DNA of 16,965 bases, from positions 1 to 16,965 of the forward strand of contig JAQTVP010000013.1 of NCBI GenBank assembly GCA_028707015.1. The letters run 5' to 3'. A program made the position numbers and the translations under genes. This DNA comes from Dehalococcoidales bacterium (GTDB lineage Bacteria; Chloroflexota; Dehalococcoidia; Dehalococcoidales; JAQTVP01). How positions within the stretch are numbered: position 1 is the first letter of the stretch; the number at the start of each line of letters is the position of its first letter. Below are positions 7,925 through 14,492 of the stretch, one piece after another. The notes beneath the pieces are model-generated. The model was not told the DNA's origin. It made no database searches and saw nothing but the letters and a program-made list of their open reading frames with translations.

Positions 7925-9364
7925 TTAACTTGAACTTTCGGCTTGTTTAACTGCATTCAGTAACGCTCTTGCCTTGTTCATACTCTCTTCATATTCTTTT
8001 TCTGGTATGCTATCATAGACAATTCCGCCTCCAGCCTGTACGTAGGCAAAACCTTGTTTCATTACTAATGTTCTGATAGCGATAGCCATATCCATGTCTC
8101 CCAGGAAAGAGAAGTAACCAACCGCTCCGGCATAAGGACCTCTCTTACTTGGCTCAATGCCAGCAATTATTTCCATAGCACGTATTTTCGGTGCACCCGA
8201 TACAGTTCCCGCAGGAAAGCAGGCTCTTAAAGCGTCAAAGGCATTTTTATCTTTGCTGAGTTTGCCTTGTACATTCGTAACCAGGTGCATTACATGAGAA
8301 TACCGCTCAACATCCATCAGTTCACTAACTTCAACAGTACCGGCTTCACTCACCCGACCAATATCATTACGCCCCAAATCAACCAGCATAATGTGTTCAG
8401 CGCGCTCTTTTTCATCGTTTTTAAGTTCATGTTCCAGCTTAATATCTTCAACTACAGTTTTTCCCCTTGGTCTTGTTCCAGCCAAAGGACGGGTCACTAC
8501 CTTGCCATCTTCTACTCTGACCAGAATTTCAGGTGAAGCTCCAACAAGTTGAAAGTCTTTAAAATTAAGATAGAACATGTATGGTGATGGATTTATAGTA
8601 CGCAAGGCACGATATACCGCAAAAGGTTCTACCTTAGTTGGTTTCGCTAATCTTTGAGATAACACTACCTGGATAGCTTCTCCGCTCGTTATGAATTGTT
8701 TAATTTTCTGAACACCAGTTTCAAACTTTGCTCTGGATATATTTGATGTAATTTCACCGTCATTTACGGGCTGAGAGTTTAATTTATCATAATGTTCAGC
8801 CTTAAGGGGTTTGGCTAACCTGCTAACCAAAGCTTCAATTTTGTCCACAGCTTCCTGATAAGCTTGTTCAATATTTCCATCGATCCGTACAAAACTTAAA
8901 GCTTTCACTTTATGCGTTACATGGTCGAAGACCAGCAGAGTATCAACAAACATAAACATTGATTCGGGTAATTTTAGCTGGTCATTTTCCGGAGACGGTA
9001 ATTTTTCGAAGCGATTAATCACTTCATAACCAAGGTAGCCAACTGCGCCTCCGCAAAATCTAGGTAGTTCACTAACAGGGACTACAATATAATTATTCAG
9101 CTCTTTAGCAATAATGGGCAGCGGATCAACTGCATTATCTTTATCTATTTTAATGATTCGATAAGGATCCGTTCCAATAAAGCTGTATCTTGCCAATCTT
9201 TGACCGCCTTCAACACTTTCCAGAAGGAAAGAGTATCCGCCCTGATCGATTTTGAGAAAAGCAGTCACTGGCGTTTCTAAATCAGCAATAATCTCACGGT
9301 AAACCGGTACCAGGTTACCGGAGCCCTGATATTTTTTTACTTCTTCTAACGATGGATAATACAT
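7925..9364 (-). CDS. trpE: Anthranilate synthase component I
   Basis: The protein has 479 residues from the ATG at 9364. With TrpG it converts chorismate and glutamine to anthranilate. Visible are the N-terminal LLES tryptophan-binding element (feedback inhibition), VGYLGYE, SPEILVR, TRPLAGTRPRG, and the C-terminal PAGTVSGAPKIRAMEII and GGGIVYDS chorismate motifs. The reading frame stays open to an ATG at 9418, but that ATG lies in the leader terminator hairpin and would make the T-rich tail coding (MVREFFLF). The ATG at 9364 follows a ggggaga site and gives the usual N-terminus (YYPSLEEVKKY), so it was chosen. First gene of the operon, controlled by the T-box leader. Confidence 0.95.
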   Translation of the reverse strand: MYYPSLEEVKKYQGSGNLVPVYREIIADLETPVTAFLKIDQGGYSFLLESVEGGQRLARYSFIGTDPYRIIKIDKDNAVDPLPIIAKELNNYIVVPVSELPRFCGGAVGYLGYEVINRFEKLPSPENDQLKLPESMFMFVDTLLVFDHVTHKVKALSFVRIDGNIEQAYQEAVDKIEALVSRLAKPLKAEHYDKLNSQPVNDGEITSNISRAKFETGVQKIKQFITSGEAIQVVLSQRLAKPTKVEPFAVYRALRTINPSPYMFYLNFKDFQLVGASPEILVRVEDGKVVTRPLAGTRPRGKTVVEDIKLEHELKNDEKERAEHIMLVDLGRNDIGRVSEAGTVEVSELMDVERYSHVMHLVTNVQGKLSKDKNAFDALRACFPAGTVSGAPKIRAMEIIAGIEPSKRGPYAGAVGYFSFLGDMDMAIAIRTLVMKQGFAYVQAGGGIVYDSIPEKEYEESMNKARALLNAVKQAESSS

Positions 9365-9398
9365 ATATTTTCTCTCCCCAAACACCATGAATTTAAAC

Positions 9399-9434
9399 AA
9401 AAAAAACTCTCTCACCATAGCGGCGAGAGAGTTA
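9399..9434 (-). terminator. Intrinsic terminator of the trp T-box leader
   Basis: On the minus strand AACTCTCTC and GAGAGAGTT form a long perfect stem around gccgctatggt, followed directly by a run of eight T residues. It lies right after the T-box sequence and before the trpE ribosome site. This is the arrangement of a regulated leader terminator that is alternative to the antiterminator. Confidence 0.9.
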
Positions 9435-9700
9435 CCTTCGCGGTACCACCCTATTTAACTACCCTAATAATTAATAATTAAGGCAGCTATCTCTTTCAGG
9501 TACGGCTTTTAACAGCGATACCCTGGGTTCTGATAACGTTACCCGTTACGTCAAAGCCTACTCGGGTTAATCCTTTTCGGTTTGCAGCTCCCGGATCCAT
9601 TCATTTCTTGCGCCAGTACCAACTCACACCTCACTTGGCTCTCTGAACTTCGCTTAGAAACTACTATTCCCGTTCGTAGCATTTAGTTATTCTTTTTACA
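9399..9700 (-). promoter_or_regulatory. Tryptophan T-box riboswitch upstream of trpE
   Basis: The minus strand carries the signature AGGGTGGTACCGCG at 9452-9439, the antiterminator bulge that captures uncharged tRNA, followed by the leader terminator. About 145 bases upstream, near the end of the long stem I, GAA-TGG-ATC places a UGG tryptophan specifier at 9599-9597. This fits control of trpE by uncharged tRNA-Trp: low charging stabilises the antiterminator and the operon is read. Known: T-boxes commonly control amino acid operons in Firmicutes and some Chloroflexota. The 5' limit is approximate; the T-box sequence and terminator are certain, and the specifier position is by pattern and agrees with the gene controlled. 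Confidence 0.93.
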
Positions 9701-9711
9701 AATATTAGTGA

Positions 9712-9740
9712 AGTTTAAGGTATTTCTCAAACTTTGTCAA
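9712..9740 (-). promoter_or_regulatory. trp operon promoter
   Basis: On the minus strand TTGACA (9735-9740), a perfect -35, and TAAACT (9712-9717) are 17 bases apart. This places the transcript start just before the T-box stem I, at the expected position for the leader. Confidence 0.7.
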
Positions 9741-9899
9741 GTTTTATCAGATATCAGAAGACAATGATGTGTAATACCACCCAATAGATCAATGTATGAA
9801 AGTTGAGTTTTAAGGATTTGACACTCGTTTAAATCTCAGTAATTTTCTTTTAACGACGTTGAGTTGGTAAGGTAAGTAAGAATCAATTTGATAATAAAA

Positions 9900-9908
9900 T
9901 GATATAAT
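9900..9908 (+). promoter_or_regulatory. Extended -10 promoter of the GyrI-like gene
   Basis: TGATATAAT is a perfect extended -10 element, about 40 bases before the ATG at 9947. There is no good -35, which is usual for extended -10 promoters. It diverges from the trp promoter. Confidence 0.5.
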
Positions 9909-9946
9909 ATATGTAAATATCCAGCATATTATAAAAGAAGTTAATT

Positions 9947-10426
9947 ATGAATAATTCAATAGATGTAAAGATAAAAGATATCCAACCAATGACAGTTGCC
10001 TTTATCAAAATAAAAGGTAATTTCAGTCAAATTCCTACGACATTTCAAAAACTGTACGACTGCATCACTCGGAAAGGTTATAAACCTACTGGCCCAGCAA
10101 TTGCTGCATATTACAATATTCCGGGGGAGGTTCCAGACGAACAACTAACTTGGGAGCTCAGGAGTCGGCTTTCTGGCGATATAGCCGAAGCAGTGCCAGA
10201 CGCCGAAGGTTTTGGGGTAAAGAAAATAGATGCTGTTAAGATGGCTACGACTAAATTCAAAGGTCCCTATGAGAATATAGAACCTGTTCATGGCGCTCTC
10301 AATACCTGGATCTTAATCAACGATTATGAAATAAACGGTCCCCTAGAAGAATTGTATTATAATGACCCCACAGTAACACGCGAAGCGCCAATCACCGAAA
10401 TCAGATATCCCGTCCGTAAAAAATAG
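9947..10426 (+). CDS. GyrI-like effector-binding domain protein
   Basis: The 159 residues form a single GyrI/AraC-type effector-binding domain, with no helix-turn-helix. Early strands (PMTVAFIKIKGNFSQIP), the FQKLYDCI helix and the A-YYNIPGEVP element match the first repeat. GFGVKKIDAVKMATTKFKGPYENI, then HGALNTWILINDYEINGPLEELYYNDP and ITEIRYPV match the second repeat and the family's C-terminal end, including its conserved acidic residue. Relatives bind small hydrophobic or cationic molecules, and some hydrolyse cyclopropanes or act as toxin antagonists; the ligand here is unknown. An aagaag site lies before the ATG. It is a single gene, divergent from trpE, with no evident link to tryptophan. 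Confidence 0.82.
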   Translation: MNNSIDVKIKDIQPMTVAFIKIKGNFSQIPTTFQKLYDCITRKGYKPTGPAIAAYYNIPGEVPDEQLTWELRSRLSGDIAEAVPDAEGFGVKKIDAVKMATTKFKGPYENIEPVHGALNTWILINDYEINGPLEELYYNDPTVTREAPITEIRYPVRKK

Positions 10427-10469
10427 CTGAATTATTATAGATGTTATAAACATTGCACCACTCAGAATA

Positions 10470-10506
10470 GGTAAGCTCCGTTTCCTGAGGTAGTGCTTAT
10501 GGGGTA
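10470..10506 (+). repeat. 37-bp imperfect repeat, copy 1
   Basis: This segment starts ggtaagctccg and ends ggggta. It matches 30 of 37 bases with the segment at 11610-11646 without gaps. It lies in the spacer before the alpha/beta hydrolase gene. A short stem (aagc with gctt) can form inside. Confidence 0.6.
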
Positions 10507-10710
10507 GAACTTGAAATTATGGTATCTAGCATCTACTTAAAGTGACTCAAGGGTAATCACTACTATCAAGCAAATAAAATTAGTATAATAATGGTAAATC
10601 TGCTAATATTATATTAGGTTTGGTACATCTTCATTAATATTTATTACTTCCTCGTTATATCTTTAACCTCTACTAATGCAGATTTCACATGCCTAAATTT
10701 AGTTATTACT

Positions 10711-11538
10711 TTGTGTAATAAAGGAGAAAATATTAACAGAATACAGCATAACAATATAAAAGTCGGTGGACTAAATGTACACTACCTGTATGGCGGACAA
10801 GGTGAACCATTAGTTATCATCCATGGAGGTGGAAGCGGTATCAACGAATGGCAAAAAAATATGGAAGTTCTTTCTGAACACTATACAGTCTATGCTCCTG
10901 ATCTCCCTGGCTTTGGTAACAGTCAATCAATAAATGAAAGATTTAAGCTATCAGAATATGTCGATTTCCTAGATAGCTTTGTAGATACTATAGGATTGAA
11001 GCGTTTCTACCTATTAGGGCATTCAATAGGTGGGGGCATTACCCTAAAATTTGCGTTAAAATCTCCACAGAAGATAAAAAGCCTGATACTTGTAAGCAGT
11101 ATGTTCCTGGGTAAAGAAATCGCCATTTGGGCTCGGTACCTCTCTACTCCAACTATTTCCAGACTTCTCGGGGAAGCGTGTATCTCCATATTTCGAGCAG
11201 TGGGGTGGGTAATCAAGTCTTTTTGTGCTTCATATAAATTATCACCGCCATTTTCTCGGGTTCAGATGTCCATAGGCACAAGCATTATGACGTTGAAGGG
11301 GCAGACAACGGTTTTACTAGACCAGCTAACTGAACTGGTAATGCCTACGTTACTAGTTTGGGGAGCTAGGGATGGTATCGTCCCAGCCATACATGCTTAT
11401 GCTGCTGCTGACGTAATACCTGATTGCCGCATTTACATCTTCGAGGGGTGCGGACATAATGTCCAGAAACAGAAGTTACAAGAGTTTTCTCAATTAGTAA
11501 TAAATTTCTTGGGCAGAAACACCGAAGGCGATAATTAA
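10711..11538 (+). CDS. Alpha/beta hydrolase
   Basis: A 275-residue alpha/beta-hydrolase fold protein. The oxyanion motif is IHGGG (38-41), the nucleophile S105 is in GHSIGG, the acid is D221 in WGARDGIVP and the histidine is H249 in GCGHN. The layout resembles meta-cleavage-product hydrolases and related esterases; the substrate cannot be told. The longest frame begins with TTG at 10711, but the strong aaaggag site (10720-10726) lies inside it, five bases before an ATT at 10732. True initiation may therefore be at this ATT, giving a protein seven residues shorter. No signal peptide. The gene stands alone in plus-strand DNA flanked by two related 37-bp repeats, which suggests it arrived as a unit or sits in decayed mobile DNA. 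Confidence 0.85.
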   Translation: MCNKGENINRIQHNNIKVGGLNVHYLYGGQGEPLVIIHGGGSGINEWQKNMEVLSEHYTVYAPDLPGFGNSQSINERFKLSEYVDFLDSFVDTIGLKRFYLLGHSIGGGITLKFALKSPQKIKSLILVSSMFLGKEIAIWARYLSTPTISRLLGEACISIFRAVGWVIKSFCASYKLSPPFSRVQMSIGTSIMTLKGQTTVLLDQLTELVMPTLLVWGARDGIVPAIHAYAAADVIPDCRIYIFEGCGHNVQKQKLQEFSQLVINFLGRNTEGDN

Positions 11539-11609
11539 TTCGGCTCCCCACCGGATAAGGAAATGGGCAGAGGCTGAGTCGCGAGGCATATGGCACTCAT
11601 CTAAAGCTA

Positions 11610-11646
11610 GGTAAGCCCCGTTTCATGACGTGGGGATTGTGGGGTA
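11610..11646 (+). repeat. 37-bp imperfect repeat, copy 2
   Basis: Starts ggtaagccccg and ends ggggta, with seven mismatches to the copy at 10470-10506. Here CCCC and GGGG can pair to a small hairpin. It lies 70 bases after the hydrolase stop codon, so the two copies bracket that gene in direct orientation. Confidence 0.6.
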
Positions 11647-11669
11647 TACCTAAAAGTACAATAATCACT

Positions 11670-11685
11670 AATGTTTTTAAACATT
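11670..11685. promoter_or_regulatory. Palindrome next to a -10 box, possible operator
   Basis: AATGTTT-TT-AAACATT is a perfect seven-base inverted repeat. A TATAAT box follows at 11703-11708, so the palindrome would cover the -35 region of a promoter reading toward the HEPN-like gene. Whether a repressor binds it is unknown. Confidence 0.35.
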
Positions 11686-11892
11686 ATTTTTCATACATAT
11701 AGTATAATCAACCATGAGGTGTATATTTACATAAATTAACTATTTATGTGCATAGTGCTATTTGTATCCTAGCGAAAACAAGCAAGTGAGGGAAATACGA
11801 GAGAAATCTTAAAAGGCGCGACTCCTGAAGAAGAACGGAAATTCATCGAAGGACGGCGTAAATCAGCTTTCTTAACGGCGAGTCAGAGCCCT

Positions 11893-12477
11893 TTGAGGTG
11901 GTATTCAGTTACTGACAGGCACAAACGTGCTGCTGACATTCTCTACGAGATTGCGTGTAAAGCAAATGAAAGAAAAAACGCACGTATGCTAGAAGAAATC
12001 AAGCGTAATTCTGCCAAGATGAAAAAACTCGGGGTAAAATCATATATTAGTGCACCGAAAACATTAGAAGGAGACGAGCTTTCTGAATTACTCGCTGAGT
12101 ATTTCTTGCTGATAGGCTACGCTCTTGAGTGTATATTTAAAGGTTATTTACTGGCCACCCAACCTGATTTAATCAAGAATGACGAAAAACTCGTTAAAAG
12201 CGTTACTACCCATAAACTATTACAATTATGCTGCGATTGTAACATCAAACTCTCAACAACAGAGAAACAAGTACTTGACTGGATTACCTTGAATGTTGAG
12301 TGGAGAAAATATCCGGTTCCTAAAGATAGAAAAGATATGCCAAGCCCTGCCGAACCGAGTCAGAGATCACTAGGTATACACCCATTCCATGACCGAAAGT
12401 TAAAGTTACTCATAGATCAGATTTATTATCGGGGATGGGTATTACTCGCCGGATATAAGAATTCTGATAATGTGTAG
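11893..12477 (+). CDS. HEPN-like protein of unknown function, start uncertain
   Basis: 194 residues from a TTG at 11893. The middle is alpha-helical with SELLAEYFLLIGYALECIFKGYLL, then a THKLLQLCCD helix and a W-RKYPVP segment. This layout recalls HEPN-type helical bundles, some of which are RNases in toxin-antitoxin or phage defence systems, but the classic Rx4-6H motif is not evident, so catalysis is not claimed. The frame is open and protein-like back to 11773 (charged residues, e.g. KGATPEEER) but has no ATG, GTG or TTG there, and the TTG has no ribosome site. An ATG at 11746 is in frame but cut off by a TAG at 11770. The gene may have lost its start or been interrupted by a nonsense mutation. 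No partner toxin or antitoxin gene lies next to it. Confidence 0.6.
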   Translation: MRWYSVTDRHKRAADILYEIACKANERKNARMLEEIKRNSAKMKKLGVKSYISAPKTLEGDELSELLAEYFLLIGYALECIFKGYLLATQPDLIKNDEKLVKSVTTHKLLQLCCDCNIKLSTTEKQVLDWITLNVEWRKYPVPKDRKDMPSPAEPSQRSLGIHPFHDRKLKLLIDQIYYRGWVLLAGYKNSDNV

Positions 12478-12531
12478 TTGAAAAGGGGATGAATTTAATA
12501 GACTTAGTTTGAAGCTAATCTTAGAAATTAA

Positions 12532-12912
12532 CTTGGCTCCCCGAACGGGTTAAAAGACAGAACCTTCCGAGCTACCTTCGAGATGCCAGTCACTCCATTT
12601 AACCACAACCTTATCAAAATTGGCAAACGACAATACCGGAATCCTATTTATCTGGCTAGGGAATGGCGTAGAGTTCTAGACGATGGTAAATTCGCTTCAC
12701 TTTCTGAGCTATCTCGTGGTCTCAAAGTCTCAAGAGCAAGAGTGACTCAGATACTCAATCTCTTGAAGCTAGCACCGGAAGTAATTGAAAGGATTTCTTC
12801 ACTGGGAGATCCGATTACTAGTCAGATAATAGCTGAGAAGAGATTGAGACCGTTGTTGGCTTTAAACGCTGAACAGCAAAAGGCTCGAGTTCAAGGTATG
12901 ATTTCAAAATGA
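12532..12912 (+). CDS. KorB/ParB-type HTH protein, possibly the tail of a broken recombinase
   Basis: From the ATG at 12583 the product has 109 residues. A helix-turn-helix is clear: FASLSELSRGLKVSRARVTQ, then ILNLLKLAPEVIE, the pattern seen in ParB/KorB proteins and also in C-terminal modules of some serine recombinases. It follows a NHNLIKIGKRQYRNP stretch and ends ITSQII-EKRLRPLLAL. The frame stays open upstream to 12532 with no start codon, and no ribosome site precedes the ATG, so this may be a fragment of a longer, deleted gene. No catalytic resolvase domain lies upstream. A good terminator follows. DNA binding is likely; the role is inferred only. Confidence 0.55.
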   Translation, partial: LGSPNGLKDRTFRATFEMPVTPFNHNLIKIGKRQYRNPIYLAREWRRVLDDGKFASLSELSRGLKVSRARVTQILNLLKLAPEVIERISSLGDPITSQIIAEKRLRPLLALNAEQQKARVQGMISK

Positions 12913-12935
12913 CAAATTAACTATATTATTTTTAA

Positions 12936-12957
12936 TCCCCACAGCTGGGGTTTTTGA
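12936..12957 (+). terminator. Intrinsic terminator after the HTH gene
   Basis: CCCCA-cagc-TGGGG followed by TTTTT, 24 bases after the stop of the HTH frame. It works only for the plus strand, since the opposite side lacks a T run. It closes the plus-strand block before the convergent minus-strand operon. Confidence 0.8.
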
Positions 12958-12999
12958 ATTTTTTTGTTACCGAGACATAAACGAAAGGATATCGAGAGT

Positions 13000-13554
13000 T
13001 TAGGTGTTCTTGCCAAATCCCATAGATCGGGCTTGAGGGCAAATATTCTGAGCGCGACAATGAAGGCAGGCTATCTTAGGGAAAATCACAAAGAAACGAA
13101 ATAGAAGCAGCCCAATCAAAACAACTAGTATGACCACCACCAACGCTGAAAAACTCAGGATCAGCGCCGGAACTATCGCTATGATAGGAAAAATCAAACT
13201 GGCGATGTAAAGGTTATTCGGACAGACGGGGCCTTTAGCTCGGTTTTGGAAAGCTTTAACGCTTCCTTCGGCGACGGCTTTCCTTGATACTAAGTTCAAG
13301 CCTGAAATACAACGCGAGTTGTCCAGCTTATAGTAAACGCAATTGCGGCATACTCTCAACGGCATGTGAACGTACATCTCAATGAAGGAAAACACCAGAT
13401 AAAGAGAGCCCAGAACATAGCCTATCCAGGAACCATAACCGAGCATCATTCCGATTCCACCAAGTACGTAATGTGCGACAGTAGCGCCGTTATAAATAAG
13501 GACACTGGATAAGGTGTACCTGGTATATAAACTTGTACTTTTTCCTGTTGCCAT
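13000..13554 (-). CDS. Cysteine-containing integral membrane protein, function unknown
   Basis: 184 residues with about four predicted membrane helices: near 24-42, 43-62, 115-133 and 134-157. Between the pairs is a soluble loop with C69, C72, C82 and C111; after the last helix comes CLHCRAQNIC (C163, C166, C172). The CxxC pairs flanking the helices suggest a metal or Fe-S site or redox thiols at the membrane face. I do not recognise the family. It is the last gene of a four-gene operon and abuts the preceding MGMT-like gene with no spacer, so translation is coupled. No terminator is clear after it. Confidence 0.7.
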   Translation of the reverse strand: MATGKSTSLYTRYTLSSVLIYNGATVAHYVLGGIGMMLGYGSWIGYVLGSLYLVFSFIEMYVHMPLRVCRNCVYYKLDNSRCISGLNLVSRKAVAEGSVKAFQNRAKGPVCPNNLYIASLIFPIIAIVPALILSFSALVVVILVVLIGLLLFRFFVIFPKIACLHCRAQNICPQARSMGFGKNT

Positions 13555-14046
13555 TTAGCTTGATCTTAGCAAAAATTCCTGAAAATCCTTCACTAGGAAG
13601 TTTTTACCCTTTTGAATGACTTTATAACCTTCTTGTTCCAACAATTTCCTATGGGCCTCTTGCCCACCTGGGTATTTGGGGTTGAGGAAACCTTCTGATT
13701 TCAGCGTACGCCAGTACGGAATACCCAACGACTCTCCTTTATGAGCCGCTTCTTCGGCTGCATTGGCCGCCGTCATTATGAAAATTCCAGTTGTCAGTGA
13801 GCAGCAACCTTTCACATTATGCTGCCTGGCTATCTTCTTGCATATCTCGACAATAGTGATAAGCTTCCCCTTTGGTATCTGTTTCATGATCTCCACTACT
13901 TCCGACGGGTTCACTAGGACAATATCGTCACCGACTTCGGCGCCCATTTTATGCACGGCATTGCAGCAGGGAAATCCTTTCTCAAGTTTGAGTACCTTGG
14001 GTAGAGAACCCTTGTCTTCCAGTTTTTGCTGCCACGTTTTCTTCAT
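13555..14046 (-). CDS. MGMT-family (alkyltransferase-like) DNA-binding domain protein without acceptor cysteine
   Basis: 163 residues. From about residue 46 it follows the winged-helix domain of O6-alkylguanine-DNA alkyltransferases: IPKGKLITIVEICKKIA, then a TTGIFIMTAANAAE helix, then IPYWRTLKSEGFLNPKYPGG and KLLEQEGY. In active enzymes the equivalent of IPYWR is IPCHR, with the alkyl-accepting cysteine. Here residue 111 is tyrosine, so direct alkyl transfer at that site is not expected; alkyltransferase-like proteins are a known precedent for binding damaged DNA without repairing it. The N-terminal CC (27-28) and CC (81-82) are not at that position. Overlaps the DUF3795 gene by four bases (ATGA). 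Substrate and role unknown. Confidence 0.78.
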   Translation of the reverse strand: MKKTWQQKLEDKGSLPKVLKLEKGFPCCNAVHKMGAEVGDDIVLVNPSEVVEIMKQIPKGKLITIVEICKKIARQHNVKGCCSLTTGIFIMTAANAAEEAAHKGESLGIPYWRTLKSEGFLNPKYPGGQEAHRKLLEQEGYKVIQKGKNFLVKDFQEFLLRSS

Positions 14047-14489
14047 TGTTCCCCCCAGCGGTATTTCTTGTTCTGGCGCAGTTCATCAAGACTGCAATTC
14101 AGGCATAGCCCGATATGGCAGCATATCACTCCGCCGCATTCTGAACAGTGCCATTTTACAGATTCCTTATCAAGAAATCTCTCCATACCATGTTCCTTAA
14201 TAAATTCCAGGTTCTCTATCATACTCATGTGGTATTTGGTGCGATAGCGTTTATCTAGGTTTTTCAGTCGACGACAGGGGTAATCCTCACATTCATAGCA
14301 GAAACGCAAAAGTCCTTTCCCCAGAAGGTCACATTGGCTTGCCATAAAGGTACAATTCTCGCCGCGTGGGCGGCAGCCGGCGCAGTACTTTCTAGCGAAT
14401 CTCTTGTTCTTGAGATCGTTTTTCATCGCCAGGTAAGCGATACACACTCCGCAATTCATTCCACAAGGAGCTACTAGTTGTTCTTCCAT
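14043..14489 (-). CDS. DUF3795 cysteine-rich protein
   Basis: 148 residues with 16 cysteines. It opens with APCGMNCGVC, followed by CAGCRP, C-rich pairs at C64/C67/C72 (CYECEDYPC), the conserved RLKNLDKRYRTKYH segment, and WHCSECGGVICCH with C-L-NC near the end. This order is the pattern of DUF3795 proteins, common in anaerobic bacteria and archaea and thought to bind zinc or Fe-S clusters; no activity is established that I know of. Three bases separate it from the M28 gene, and its stop overlaps the next start. Cytoplasmic. Confidence 0.85.
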   Translation of the reverse strand: MEEQLVAPCGMNCGVCIAYLAMKNDLKNKRFARKYCAGCRPRGENCTFMASQCDLLGKGLLRFCYECEDYPCRRLKNLDKRYRTKYHMSMIENLEFIKEHGMERFLDKESVKWHCSECGGVICCHIGLCLNCSLDELRQNKKYRWGEQ

Positions 14490-14492
14490 ATC

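Larger units (their letters stand above)
11539..11772. other. Spacer after the hydrolase, no complete gene
   Basis: It holds the second repeat copy, the AATGTTT palindrome and a TATAAT box. There is an ATG at 11746 whose frame stops after eight codons at a TAG (11770-11772). No terminator is visible after the hydrolase. Confidence 0.4.

Noticed and set aside
9818..9846. TTGACA with TAATTT as a promoter for the GyrI-like gene
   Set aside because: The -10 matches poorly, and the extended -10 at 9900-9908 is a better and nearer candidate.
11543..12541. Shared ggctcccc sequence after the hydrolase and before the HTH frame, as possible attachment repeats
   Set aside because: Identity does not extend beyond about eight to nine bases, which is expected by chance in this length.
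13763..14200. Plus-strand open frame of 145 codons opposite the MGMT-like and DUF3795 genes
   Set aside because: Two well-supported genes on the minus strand fully explain it; the product looks like reverse-frame noise.
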